From an uncultured beta proteobacterium (lineage in GTDB: Bacteria; Pseudomonadota; Gammaproteobacteria; Burkholderiales; Burkholderiaceae), in NCBI GenBank assembly GCA_903826775.1, contig CAIKFU010000043.1, positions 34,583-98,582 of the forward strand: 64,000 nucleotides of DNA. The letters are read 5' to 3'. Positions 34,311-44,063 of the stretch are shown piece by piece. A model generated the notes under the pieces. It was given only the letters and a program-made list of their open reading frames with translations, was not told the DNA's origin and ran no database searches. A program made the position numbers and the translations under genes. How positions within the stretch are numbered: the stretch's first letter is position 1; each line of letters starts with the position of its first letter.

Positions 34311-34750
34311 TTGTGGGAATCGGTACGGATATATTGCAGATGAATCGATTGGAAGCGGCGTATGAGCGCACGCAGGGGCGTTTGGCAGAACGGGTATTGG
34401 GTCCAGAGGAACTGATCGTATTTAGGCAGCGTCTTGCGCGCAACCACAAACGCGGCATTGCGTATTTGGCAACGCGGTTTGCCGCAAAAGAGGCTTTTTC
34501 CAAAGCCATTGGGTTGGGGATGCGCATGCCGATGACGTGGCGGTCTTTGCAAACATTGAACGAACCAAGCGGCAAGCCCGTTACGACCTACTCGGGTGCT
34601 TTGGCCCAATTCATGAGTGAGCGCCAATGGCACGCTCAAGTGACGGTCAGTGATGAGCAGGAGATGGCCATCGCATTTGTGATTGTTAGCCAAGGGGCAC
34701 CGATCGACATTGGCCTTCATTTAAAAAATACTTCGACTAATCCGAATTAG
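34307..34750 (+). CDS. acpS: Holo-ACP synthase
   Basis: [35 protein letters not shown]. Confidence 0.96.
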   Translation: MIVGIGTDILQMNRLEAAYERTQGRLAERVLGPEELIVFRQRLARNHKRGIAYLATRFAAKEAFSKAIGLGMRMPMTWRSLQTLNEPSGKPVTTYSGALAQFMSERQWHAQVTVSDEQEMAIAFVIVSQGAPIDIGLHLKNTSTNPN

Positions 34751-34774
34751 ATTCAAAGCTCAAGGAGCGATTGC

Positions 34775-35899
34775 GTGGCAAAGATCAACCAGCAGGTTTT
34801 CGGGCAAGATGGCAAACAAGGCAACAAAGGGCCTGGGCCGGTTACCCTAGATGTACTTGGATTGGAACTGAACGAGCAGGATTGCCGTCGTATTTTGCAT
34901 CCCCTAACCGGGGGCGTCATTTTATTTGGTCGGAATTTTTCCACCCGTTCCCAGCTGATCGCGTTGACCGCCAGCATTAAAAAATTGCGACCCGACATTT
35001 TGATTTCGATCGATCATGAAGGCGGCAGGGTGCAGCGCTGCAAGCTGGATGGCTTCACCCATTTGCCCGCGATGCACCAGCTGGGGGAGTTGTGGCGTGA
35101 CCTCAAAGGCACTTCCCGCAAATCGCCATACCCATCCGCATCGGCTGTGAGGGCAATGCAAGCGACCACCGCCTGCGGGTATATTTTGGCTGCTGAGTTG
35201 CGCGCCTGCGGCGTGGATTTGAGTTTTACGCCGGTGCTGGATTTGGATTATGGCCGCAGCAAGGTGATTGGCGATCGCGCCTTTGATCGCGATCCGCAAA
35301 TTGTTTTTGCTTTGGCCAAAAGCCTCAATGAAGGTTTGCGCATGGCGGGTATGGCCAATTGCGGAAAGCATTTTCCGGGCCACGGTTGGGCACAAGCCGA
35401 TTCCCATGTCGCTATTCCGGTGGATGAGCGGAGCCTGAAGGATATTCTTGGCGCTGATGCCAAGCCGTACGAATGGCTTGATTTCAGTTTGGCCGCGGTC
35501 ATGCCGGCTCACGTGATTTACCCCAAGGTGGATCAACATCCCGCCGGTTTTTCATCTATTTGGCTGCAGAACATATTGCGTCGGCAACTGTCTTTCGAGG
35601 GCGTTATTTTTAGCGACGATCTGTCGATGGAAGGCGCTAGCGTTGCCGGCTCGGTCGTCAAAGGCGCTGAGCTGGCATTGGCAGCCGGGTGCGATGCGGT
35701 GCTCATTTGCAATCGCCCCGATTTGGCCGATCAACTGCTGGCTGAGTTAACGGTCTCCCAGGCAAAACGGGATGAATCATCCAGGCGTTTAACCAAACTC
35801 ATGCCATCGGGTAATGCATTGCCTTGGAATGCTCTGCAAAATGAACCCGAGTATCAACATGCAAAAAGGGTGTTATTGCAACTTGGGCTGATCAAGTAA
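34775..35899 (+). CDS. nagZ: Beta-N-acetylhexosaminidase NagZ
   Basis: GGVILFGRNF, ISIDHEGGRVQR, NCGKHFPGHGWAQADSH. Confidence 0.94.
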   Translation: MAKINQQVFGQDGKQGNKGPGPVTLDVLGLELNEQDCRRILHPLTGGVILFGRNFSTRSQLIALTASIKKLRPDILISIDHEGGRVQRCKLDGFTHLPAMHQLGELWRDLKGTSRKSPYPSASAVRAMQATTACGYILAAELRACGVDLSFTPVLDLDYGRSKVIGDRAFDRDPQIVFALAKSLNEGLRMAGMANCGKHFPGHGWAQADSHVAIPVDERSLKDILGADAKPYEWLDFSLAAVMPAHVIYPKVDQHPAGFSSIWLQNILRRQLSFEGVIFSDDLSMEGASVAGSVVKGAELALAAGCDAVLICNRPDLADQLLAELTVSQAKRDESSRRLTKLMPSGNALPWNALQNEPEYQHAKRVLLQLGLIK

Positions 35900-37903
35900 A
35901 TGGATCAATTGCAAATTCAATTTGAGCAAGGTTTGGCTTTGCATCGGCAAGGCGATTTGGTAAAAGCAAAATTGCTTTATGAGGAAGTGATTCAACGCAA
36001 CCCAAATCATTTTGATGCGTTGCATTTGCTGGGGGCGATTGCTGCGCAGCATCAAGATTGCGAAGCGGCGTTGGGTTTTTTTGAAAAGGCGTTGGCGGTT
36101 GATCAATCGGCTGCGAGTATTTTCTATAACCGCGGCAATGTGTATTCCCAACTCGGGTATTGGGACTTGGCTTTGGCCGATTTCAATCGGGCGATAGAAA
36201 AAGAGCCCACTTATGCCCAAGCCTATTCCAATCGGGGAATTGTTCTGCAAGAACTTGGTCGGGTAGATGAGGCGATGGCAAGCCACGACAGGGCTGTAAC
36301 CCTGGAGCCTTTAAATCCCTATGCCTATTTCAATCGCGGGGTGGTGCGGGAATTTCTCAAAATGCCCGCCTTGGCTTTGCTCGATTACGATCAGGCAATT
36401 GCATGCGATCGCAGGATCGCAAAGGCCCACTTGCATCGCGCCAACGTGTTAATGGATTTGATGCAATTAAAAGCGTCCGAAGAGGGTTATTTGGAGGTCT
36501 TGAAACTGGATCCCGAGAATATGGTTGCTCGGTGGTCGCTGGTGTTTTTAACCTTGTCTGCATTGTTTCTTAAAAAAGAGAACCCCCAGGAAGTGGTAGA
36601 GGCATTTACAAGGGGATTGGAAAAATTTAACAACGGTATTGACGATTCGAATATCCATCACGCATATCAGGTTGTCGGTCTGCTCCAGCCGTTCTATTTG
36701 GCTTATCAAGAACTGAACAACAAAGAGGTCTTATCAAAGTACGGCGCCTTATGCCGTCGACTGATGGGGCATTGGCAGGAAAAATACGACATCCAAGCCA
36801 TTCCGCCGAGTCGAAATGGAAAAATCCGCATCGGCATCGTGAGTGATCACATTCGCAACCATTCGGTATGGAGTGCCATCATCAAGGGTTGGGTAGCCAA
36901 TATCGATTTGGACAAATTTGAATTGCATATTTTTTACTTAGGCCAAATTAACGATCCGGAGACGCAGTTCGCAAAAACCCAATCCACCTCCTTTACCCAA
37001 GGCAACCTGTCTCTACGGGGTTGGATTGACGCGATTCGGGATAAGGGTGTTGACGTTTTGATCTACCCTGAAATTGGAATGAACCTTCTTGCTACGCAAT
37101 TGGCAAATTTGCGCATCGCAAGCCTGCAGTTAACCACCTGGGGCCATCCCGAAACATCGGGTTTGCCGACCCTGGACTATTTCATTTCGGCAGACTTGTT
37201 TGAGAACGCTGGCAGCGAAGAGTTGTATACGGAATCGCTATTGAAATTGCCCAATCTGGGTTGCCACTATGAGCGGGTTCCCGTTTTGGCTGGGGATATT
37301 GATCTTCAGCAATTGGGGCTCATGCCCGATGAACCGATTTTGCTTTGCCCTGGCACACCCTATAAATTTGCGGCCAAGAACGATTGGGTTTTTTTGGAGA
37401 TTGCAAAACGGCTGGGGAAATGCAAATTGGTATTTTTCTCAACCTATGAGCATTGGAATTTCATACTGAAAGAGCGGCTTAGAAAAGTATTTGAGGCGGC
37501 GAATTTGCGGGTGGACGATTTTGTGATTTTTGTTCCATGGCAAACGGAAGAGGGGTTTTACGGTTTGATGAAAAAGGCCGATGTGTTTATGGACCCCATT
37601 GGGTTTTCGGGTTTTAATACCGCAATGCAGGCGGTCGATTGTGCTTTGCCGATAGTTACCAGAGAAGGTTCGTTTTTAAGGGGACGCCTGGCTAGCGGAA
37701 TCTTAAAGCGAATGGGCTTGTCGGAATTGGTTGCCACGACCGAGGAAGGGTACATCTCGTTGGTGGTTCGATTGGTTCAAGATGCGCAATACAACCGCGA
37801 ACTGAGGCAGAGAATGGCGGATTCCCGAGGCGATCTCTATGGCGATTTAATGCCAATACGGGCATTGGAGGAATTTTTGTTGGCTAAATGCCGGCAAGGA
37901 TAA
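35900..37903 (+). CDS. TPR protein with SPINDLY-type O-GlcNAc transferase-like C-terminal domain
   Basis: Tandem TPRs (AASIFYNRGNVYSQLGYWDLALADFNRAIEKEP) and C-terminal glycosyltransferase-like region. Confidence 0.8.
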   Translation: MDQLQIQFEQGLALHRQGDLVKAKLLYEEVIQRNPNHFDALHLLGAIAAQHQDCEAALGFFEKALAVDQSAASIFYNRGNVYSQLGYWDLALADFNRAIEKEPTYAQAYSNRGIVLQELGRVDEAMASHDRAVTLEPLNPYAYFNRGVVREFLKMPALALLDYDQAIACDRRIAKAHLHRANVLMDLMQLKASEEGYLEVLKLDPENMVARWSLVFLTLSALFLKKENPQEVVEAFTRGLEKFNNGIDDSNIHHAYQVVGLLQPFYLAYQELNNKEVLSKYGALCRRLMGHWQEKYDIQAIPPSRNGKIRIGIVSDHIRNHSVWSAIIKGWVANIDLDKFELHIFYLGQINDPETQFAKTQSTSFTQGNLSLRGWIDAIRDKGVDVLIYPEIGMNLLATQLANLRIASLQLTTWGHPETSGLPTLDYFISADLFENAGSEELYTESLLKLPNLGCHYERVPVLAGDIDLQQLGLMPDEPILLCPGTPYKFAAKNDWVFLEIAKRLGKCKLVFFSTYEHWNFILKERLRKVFEAANLRVDDFVIFVPWQTEEGFYGLMKKADVFMDPIGFSGFNTAMQAVDCALPIVTREGSFLRGRLASGILKRMGLSELVATTEEGYISLVVRLVQDAQYNRELRQRMADSRGDLYGDLMPIRALEEFLLAKCRQG

Positions 37904-37971
37904 AATACCTGCAAGAACGCGGTAGCAAGACTCAGCATCCGTTTTCATAAAAAATATAAGGGACAAATTTC

Positions 37972-39192
37972 ATGACTGCAGGTAAACACGTGCTTGCCAT
38001 TGGGTTGTTGGGAATGTGCATTGCCTCCACCGTTTTTTCACAATCGGCGCAAAACGGAAAAGAGGTGGTGGATGCCGCTTGCAATGTCTGCCACCAGTTA
38101 AGCCAGCGGGTAGGCGGCGGGTATTCCCCCGAGAATTGGGGCAAGGTTTTAACGATGATGAAAAATCAGGGATTGAATCTGTCTTCCGAGCAGGTGGTAG
38201 CAGCCAAGGGATACCTCATCAAGGAATATCCTGAAAAACCCAAGCCGGATGCCATCATCGTGGACGGCCCCGTAAGCGTGTCCATGCAGGCTTGGCAAGT
38301 CTTGACGCCTGGCGCCCGCCCCCATGATCCCTTGGGGACTCGGGACGGCATGATTTGGTATACGGGACAAATGGCCAATGTGCTTGGCCGGATTGATCCG
38401 AAAACCGGAGTGATCAAGGAGTTTCCGTTAAAGACCGCGCATTCTGGTCCGCATGGCTTGATGGAGGATGCAAGCGGCAATATATGGTACACCGGCAATA
38501 CCGGCAGCTTGATGGGAAAACTCAATCCCAAGACGGGTCAAAACACCGAATACCCTTTGCCGATTGCAAAACCGATTGACCCCCATTCATTGGCAATTGA
38601 TCAGCAGGGAATTGTCTGGTTCACCGCGCAAGTGGGTAATCGGGTCGGGCGCTTGGATCCGAAAACCGGGGAGATTAAGTTGCTGACACCGCCAACTGAA
38701 AATTCGCGGCCCTATGGAATCATGGTCGACTCGAAAGGGTTGATTTATTTTGTCGAGTTTGGATCCAACAAGGTTGGCAGGATCGATCCCAAGACGCTGG
38801 AGATTACCGAATTTGTTTTGCCTAATGCCGATAGCCGCCCCCGTCGACTGGTTATCACGAAGGACGATACGATCTGGTATGCCGATATTTGGAGAGGATA
38901 CATCGGGCACCTTGATCCGAAGACCGGAAAAACCGAAGAGTTCCTCTCCCCCAGTGGTGTGAAATCGCAGCCTTATGGCATGTCCTTGATTAACGGGGTA
39001 ATTTGGTACAGCGAGTCGGGAACCAAACCCGGAACCGTCGTGCGCTTTGATCCCAATACCAAGTCTTTTCAGAATTGGCCAATTCCCGGCGGCGGATATA
39101 TTGTTCGCAACACGTCGGTAACGGCTGATGGAAATTTAGCGCTTGCGAATAGCCTAACCAATGAAGTGACGCTGGTGAAGATTTTGAAATGA
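37972..39192 (+). CDS. Exported cytochrome c-like domain fused to a virginiamycin B lyase-like beta-propeller
   Basis: Signal peptide; CNVCHQL heme motif; repeats of (G)xIWYTG...GRIDPKTG. Confidence 0.8.
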   Translation: MTAGKHVLAIGLLGMCIASTVFSQSAQNGKEVVDAACNVCHQLSQRVGGGYSPENWGKVLTMMKNQGLNLSSEQVVAAKGYLIKEYPEKPKPDAIIVDGPVSVSMQAWQVLTPGARPHDPLGTRDGMIWYTGQMANVLGRIDPKTGVIKEFPLKTAHSGPHGLMEDASGNIWYTGNTGSLMGKLNPKTGQNTEYPLPIAKPIDPHSLAIDQQGIVWFTAQVGNRVGRLDPKTGEIKLLTPPTENSRPYGIMVDSKGLIYFVEFGSNKVGRIDPKTLEITEFVLPNADSRPRRLVITKDDTIWYADIWRGYIGHLDPKTGKTEEFLSPSGVKSQPYGMSLINGVIWYSESGTKPGTVVRFDPNTKSFQNWPIPGGGYIVRNTSVTADGNLALANSLTNEVTLVKILK

Positions 39193-39237
39193 CCTTTCAA
39201 GACTGGGATCGCATTGCGATGGTTGATGGGCATCATG

Positions 39238-39756
39238 CTAACGCTTGATCAACGCTACGTCCGGAAGATGGCCGCTTTAGGGTCGTTCAGCGCAATCGCG
39301 ACTATCGGCGCGGCCTGGATGATATCCCCGGCAATTTCCATCCACAGCATTAACGGCTTGCCTTTGAGATTGTCAGCCTACCTTTTGGCGATCCTAATTG
39401 GTGTCGTTCCTATGGTTGCCATGATTGCCCGAATTGCAATGGGTCGATTTTTCGGCCCCGCCATCCTTGGAGGCAACTGCGATCCTGTGGTGGAGATCGA
39501 CGTGCGCGTTCTGAACAATACGCACGAACAATTTATCCTGTTTGGGGTTTCGGCACTCCTTTTGATAGCGGTATTGCCTGAAGGGCGCTTGGCAATGGCG
39601 CCTATGCTGGCGGTTGCGTTCAATTTTTTTAGGTTTGTATTTTGGTTGGGGTACCATAGAAAACCCACGATGAGGGCTTTTGGGTTTGCTGCAACCTTTT
39701 ATAGCAACATCTTGTTAATGGTCCTCTGCGTGTTTTTGATTTACTGGCTTGATTAA
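39238..39756 (+). CDS. MAPEG-like membrane protein
   Basis: Multiple TM helices with VLNNTHEQFILF motif; start approximate. Confidence 0.65.
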   Translation, partial: LTLDQRYVRKMAALGSFSAIATIGAAWMISPAISIHSINGLPLRLSAYLLAILIGVVPMVAMIARIAMGRFFGPAILGGNCDPVVEIDVRVLNNTHEQFILFGVSALLLIAVLPEGRLAMAPMLAVAFNFFRFVFWLGYHRKPTMRAFGFAATFYSNILLMVLCVFLIYWLD

Positions 39757-39806
39757 TTGGTTTTGATGTTCATTGACTAATGGCTTGGAACAGACAACTC
39801 TGAAAT

Positions 39807-40172
39807 GTGGGTATGCAGATGAAAAGCAAAACGAATCCTAAAATTCTGGAGAGAATCCAGAGAAATCCGTATTGCATGGCGAGAAACACCGAATCGATGG
39901 ATATTCTTGAATTGCTCTTAAGGCATGAGGATGCGGATGTGCGACTGGCTGCCACCTGCAACCCGCTGATTACGCCGAGGATGCTCACAACCTTGGCGCG
40001 GGATCGCGATAATTTCGTTCGGTATGCGGTGGCCGCTCACCCGCTGACGCCAACCAAAATTCTGGATTTGTTAATCAAGGACAAGGAGAAGATCGTTCGC
40101 CGGGGGGTTTCGGAAAATCCAATTACCAAACCGAAAAAACGAGCCATCTCCTTTGTTCACCGCTCCAGGTGA
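39807..40172 (+). CDS. Leucine-rich-repeat-variant / HEAT-like repeat protein
   Basis: Repeats HEDADVRLAATCNPLITPRMLTTLARDRDNFVRYAVAAHPLTPTKILDLL. Confidence 0.65.
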   Translation: MGMQMKSKTNPKILERIQRNPYCMARNTESMDILELLLRHEDADVRLAATCNPLITPRMLTTLARDRDNFVRYAVAAHPLTPTKILDLLIKDKEKIVRRGVSENPITKPKKRAISFVHRSR

Positions 40173-40177
40173 ATGGG

Positions 40178-40609
40178 TTAAAGGCTTAGCTTGCTTTCCA
40201 GTTCCATAATGCGCTTTCGTTGATTTCGGTCTTCTGTGAATCTGGCGGTGTCATCGCGGATTACTGCCGCAACGCCGGTGGCATTCTGGTTCTCATCAAA
40301 CAGCATCGATACTGAAAAGGCAATCGAAAGGGGTTGGCCCGATTTGTGCAACGCCGGCACCGTGAGGAGCTGGGACCCATAGCGCGTTGTGCCGGTCTTC
40401 ATGGATTGTTCATACCCGTCGTTATGACGCTTGCGAAGTCGCTCCGGAATAATTAAATCCAAACTTTGACCCAACGCCTCGGCTTGCGTGAAACCAAAAA
40501 TGCGTTCCGCTGCACGATTCCAGTAGGAAATGATTCCCGTTGCATCGGAGATTACTACGGCATCCCCAAGACCATGGACGAGTTCTTCAAAGTTGATTTT
40601 TGTTGTCAT
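40178..40609 (-). CDS. Stand-alone PAS-domain protein
   Basis: LGDAVVISDATGIISYWNRAAERIFGFTQAEALGQSLDLIIPERLR. Confidence 0.85.
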   Translation of the reverse strand: MTTKINFEELVHGLGDAVVISDATGIISYWNRAAERIFGFTQAEALGQSLDLIIPERLRKRHNDGYEQSMKTGTTRYGSQLLTVPALHKSGQPLSIAFSVSMLFDENQNATGVAAVIRDDTARFTEDRNQRKRIMELESKLSL

Positions 40610-40751
40610 GTTGATTTTTAAGAATAAGACATTCGAATATTGGCGAGCCAATGTAGTTGATTGTAAGGTCTAGTAGAAAAAACCATGGGAACCCAATGTA
40701 TTGATTCAATTCATCAAGCGAAACGCCAATAAAACAAGTTAAATCAGCGAA

Positions 40752-41150
40752 TTATTTTTTTTGAATCCATGCTCTTGGGTGAGGTTCAAAACCTAGGTGT
40801 TCATAGTAGGTGTGAGCATTTGGCGCAGCAAGAAGCACAAGCATGCATGCGTTTCCAAGCTTGGATTTGGTTTCCTCAATCAGTTGTTTTCCAATTCCCT
40901 GACGTTGAAATTTTGCATCTACCGCAAGATCTGCCAGATAAGCTACATAAGAAAAATCGGTCAAGGTCCTGGCGAGGCCAACCAGCTTTCCATCGGCCCA
41001 GGCCGAGACGATAAGGTTGGCATGCCGATACATGTCCTCAAAGGCCGGGCGATTATCAATCGGGCGCCGCTCGCCAAGAGTGGATCGAATATACAGATCG
41101 ATTGCTTCATCTGCGGTGATCTTTGCGACGGCTGAGTAGACTATTCCCAT
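40752..41150 (-). CDS. GNAT-family N-acetyltransferase
   Basis: YLADLAVDAKFQRQGIGKQLIEETK. Confidence 0.88.
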   Translation of the reverse strand: MGIVYSAVAKITADEAIDLYIRSTLGERRPIDNRPAFEDMYRHANLIVSAWADGKLVGLARTLTDFSYVAYLADLAVDAKFQRQGIGKQLIEETKSKLGNACMLVLLAAPNAHTYYEHLGFEPHPRAWIQKK

Positions 41151-41189
41151 GGATGTGTCGGACTTTATTTATGGCCGGACTTGCTTTTG

Positions 41190-42116
41190 TCAGTCGACCC
41201 CAATCAATACCTTGACATGGGCAACCACGCTGCGTGCCAATGGACTGAGCACGTACCCACCCTCTAGGCAGGAAACGACGCGACCCTGGCAGAATTTATT
41301 AGCGACCTCCATGAGCTTTTTACTCACCCATTCGTAGTCGGCTTCCACCAACCCCAAGTTGCCCATATCGTCTTCGCGGTGTCCGTCAAATCCTGCCGAG
41401 ATGTAAATCATCTGCGGTTGAAATGCCTCTAGTGCTGGCAGCCATTTTTCTTCCACGACTTCCCGAAATTTATCGCCCTTGGAATAGGAGGGCAGTCCAA
41501 CGTTCACCATGTTGGGTCCCTTTGGTTCCTCGCCGGAAAAGGGGTAGATCCCTTGTTCGAAAATAGAGCACATCAATACGCGGTCGTCGTCGTGGAAGAT
41601 GTCTTCGCTGCCATTTCCGTGATGCACATCAAAATCGATCAAGGCGATTCGTTCCAGGCCATGAACATCCAAGGCATGACGCATGCCAATCGCCACGTTG
41701 TTAAAAAAGCAAAAGCCCATTGCCGCAGCGTATTCGGCATGGTGTCCCGGGGGTCTGACGCAGCAAAATGCGGTTGAAGCCTTGCCTGCCAAAACCAAAT
41801 CGGTTGCATGTATTGCTGCGCCGGCTGCACGCAATGCGGCGGTTACCGTAAACGGATTCATTTTGGTATCGGGGTCGACGAAGTGGTAGCCCTCTTCCGG
41901 GGATTGCGCAATGATCTCATCCACATACAAGGTCGAATGGGCTCTGCTGATTTGTTCGATGGTGGCCAACGGTGCATCGTATGAGTCCATGAAGTCGAGC
42001 AAACCCGAAATCAACAATTGATCGTTGATGGCGCCAAGACGCTCTGGGCATTCTGGGTGGTTTATGCCCATCTCGTGCTTGATGCAGGCGCTGTGGGAAA
42101 TAAATGCAGCTGTCAA
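41190..42116 (-). CDS. Histone deacetylase family protein (acetoin utilisation/acetylpolyamine amidohydrolase-like)
   Basis: CVRPPGHHAEYAAAMGFCFFNNVAIG, IDFDVHHGNGSEDIF, ISAGFDGHREDDMG. Confidence 0.92.
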   Translation of the reverse strand: MTAAFISHSACIKHEMGINHPECPERLGAINDQLLISGLLDFMDSYDAPLATIEQISRAHSTLYVDEIIAQSPEEGYHFVDPDTKMNPFTVTAALRAAGAAIHATDLVLAGKASTAFCCVRPPGHHAEYAAAMGFCFFNNVAIGMRHALDVHGLERIALIDFDVHHGNGSEDIFHDDDRVLMCSIFEQGIYPFSGEEPKGPNMVNVGLPSYSKGDKFREVVEEKWLPALEAFQPQMIYISAGFDGHREDDMGNLGLVEADYEWVSKKLMEVANKFCQGRVVSCLEGGYVLSPLARSVVAHVKVLIGVD

Positions 42117-42222
42117 AATAGGTCCTTAGGTATTTTGCTTGGTTAACTTATCAGTATCCAGAATTTATGGAGTCCGGTTTTGATGCAAGACAAAAACAGA
42201 TTGGGGTTTTCGAAGGCGTCAT

Positions 42223-43017
42223 TTAGGAGAATGAATGCATCAGGCTAATTAGATTTTGAGGAACTACCCGGATCACGCCACCCCTGGGACTGTCAATATC
42301 GGCAATCAGAAAAAAGGAGATGGAGACAACCAATGGAAAGACGATGAATATCCTTTTGTGGCCGTCGAATTTGCGTGCGCCAAAACCCAGTAATAGATTG
42401 GCAAAAACGGCGATGATTGCCATCAGTACCCACGCGCCCGTAGGAATCCGATTCCACCATGCGGCTTGAGTGTATCCCTGGGAGTTGAGTACGTCATTCA
42501 TTCCCGAAATAGTCAGAGCGATCGTGGGGGTAGGTTGCTTTTCCGCGACCTGGGACACTTCTGCCCATAGCGCGTTTTGAAGTTCGGAGATGTTTTGGTT
42601 GATTTTCATCAGTTCCGAACCGTCGGAAACATAAAACAGAATCCGCTGATCCGTATAGGATTTCAGAAGCGCGCGAACTTTGGTTCTATTGGTGGCAGGC
42701 AACAAGTCCGCGCGAACGTATTCGGTGCCAATGGCGTTGGCTTCGGCTTCTTCTAGAACCTTGCGTTGTTCATAGCGATTGATGGCCATGGAAAACGTAA
42801 ATCCGATAATCAGGCCCAGCAGGGTTAATGTTGCTGTTTGAATGACGTTGATGTCTTCGAACATGCCGCTTTGGGTTTTTCGAAAGCGACTTAAGCCATC
42901 TCCGCCGACCCAGGCCGCTCCCGATAGCAGCACCAGCGACAATAGAAAAATGACAAAAGGGTGCTGGTTTAACGGCCAGACAATGTTGGCAATATCGATT
43001 GGGGTATAGGGTTGCAT
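42223..43017 (-). CDS. DUF4239-like membrane protein
   Basis: N-terminal TMs, GFTFSMAINRYEQRKVLEEAEANAIGTEYVRADLL, C-terminal TMs. Confidence 0.75.
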   Translation of the reverse strand: MQPYTPIDIANIVWPLNQHPFVIFLLSLVLLSGAAWVGGDGLSRFRKTQSGMFEDINVIQTATLTLLGLIIGFTFSMAINRYEQRKVLEEAEANAIGTEYVRADLLPATNRTKVRALLKSYTDQRILFYVSDGSELMKINQNISELQNALWAEVSQVAEKQPTPTIALTISGMNDVLNSQGYTQAAWWNRIPTGAWVLMAIIAVFANLLLGFGARKFDGHKRIFIVFPLVVSISFFLIADIDSPRGGVIRVVPQNLISLMHSFS

Positions 43018-43166
43018 AAGTTCTAGCAGAGTTTGACGAGAAAATCACCGGTGGCCACATTTTAAGTTGACCGTTTTACTCCAATTCCATTCTATCGACA
43101 CTCTTTTGATTGCGCCGATATTTGGCATCATGACAAACCCGAATTGTTACACGCCACGCAGGATAT

Positions 43167-43206
43167 AAAAAACCCTAGGTTGGAAAAGGAATTCAACCTA
43201 GGGTTT
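43167..43206 (-). terminator. Terminator downstream of the glycine-zipper lipoprotein gene
   Basis: 13-bp perfect inverted repeat AAACCCTAGGTTG...CAACCTAGGGTTT with T run on the minus strand. Confidence 0.85.
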
Positions 43207-43261
43207 GATGTAGCGTCATTCTACCCCTATTGAGACTAAGGTTTAGCCGATGCGGGCGGTA

Positions 43262-43564
43262 TTAATTGCCGCTAGTGCTGTTGGAGGGCTTAGGGGTGTT
43301 TTTCTTACCGGCGTTGTATCCAGCATCGTATTGGGATGTTTTTTCTTTTTCGTACTGGTCATATACGTATCCCCCAGCAGCTCCAACCGCAGCTCCGCCT
43401 ACCGCGCCCCAGATGGGATTGCCGTGAAAGATGGCCGTTCCGACTGCGCCGGTAACGGCGCCAATTGAAGCTCCTGAGAGGGTACGTTGTTCGGTATTGC
43501 TCATGTTCGAGCACGCTGTGAGCGCAAGAAATGAGGCAGCTAAAGCAATGATGATTTTAGTCAT
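43262..43564 (-). CDS. Glycine-zipper lipoprotein
   Basis: Lipobox LTAC; GASIGAVTGAVGTAIFHGNPIWGAVGGAAVGAAGGYVYD. Confidence 0.8.
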   Translation of the reverse strand: MTKIIIALAASFLALTACSNMSNTEQRTLSGASIGAVTGAVGTAIFHGNPIWGAVGGAAVGAAGGYVYDQYEKEKTSQYDAGYNAGKKNTPKPSNSTSGN

Positions 43565-43588
43565 GATGGATTTTCCTCGATCAATAAA

Positions 43589-43957
43589 TTAACGTTTGCC
43601 ACATGGAAAGCGGCCGGCCAAATAGCGCAAACCGCTATCGGCTGCTGGTTGATTTGCGTACTGTGGGTTTTGTCCGGCCCAAGTCACGTACCCGGCGATA
43701 ACGTCATCGCGTGTCGGGGCTGGTTGCTTGACGCAAATGAATGGCTTGGCTTTGGTTGGGTGGCGGGTGGCAAGATAGGTATCGTAAATCCCGGTGGCAT
43801 AACCGATGCAAAAGCTGCGCGATTCTGGGCTTGCTGGAAGTTTGCAAACGTCCACCAATTCTTGGGTGCTAAGAGCGACCCGTTTTTCTTGGGCTAGCGC
43901 AAGACCCGTTGCTCCCAAAAAAGTCGCAATCAGGGTAGCGGCAATAATTTTTTTCAT
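43589..43957 (-). CDS. Rap1a/Tai-like small periplasmic protein
   Basis: Signal peptide; LVDVCKLPASPESRSFCIGYATGIYDTY...VIAGYVTWAGQNPQ resembles Rap1a/Tai fold proteins. Confidence 0.6.
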   Translation of the reverse strand: MKKIIAATLIATFLGATGLALAQEKRVALSTQELVDVCKLPASPESRSFCIGYATGIYDTYLATRHPTKAKPFICVKQPAPTRDDVIAGYVTWAGQNPQYANQPAADSGLRYLAGRFPCGKR

Positions 43958-44063
43958 CGTATTTCCCCTCTGGATTTGAATTTTTATACGTCTTAATATT
44001 GACCGTCTTCATTTTAGTCCCTTAGTAACCGGGCAAGCGGTTTTGCGATCAGTGCCGCTCCCT

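Noticed and set aside
41190-42116. HDAC-like protein as a novel chromatin system
   Set aside because: Bacterial HDAC-family deacetylases are common; no unusual partners adjacent.
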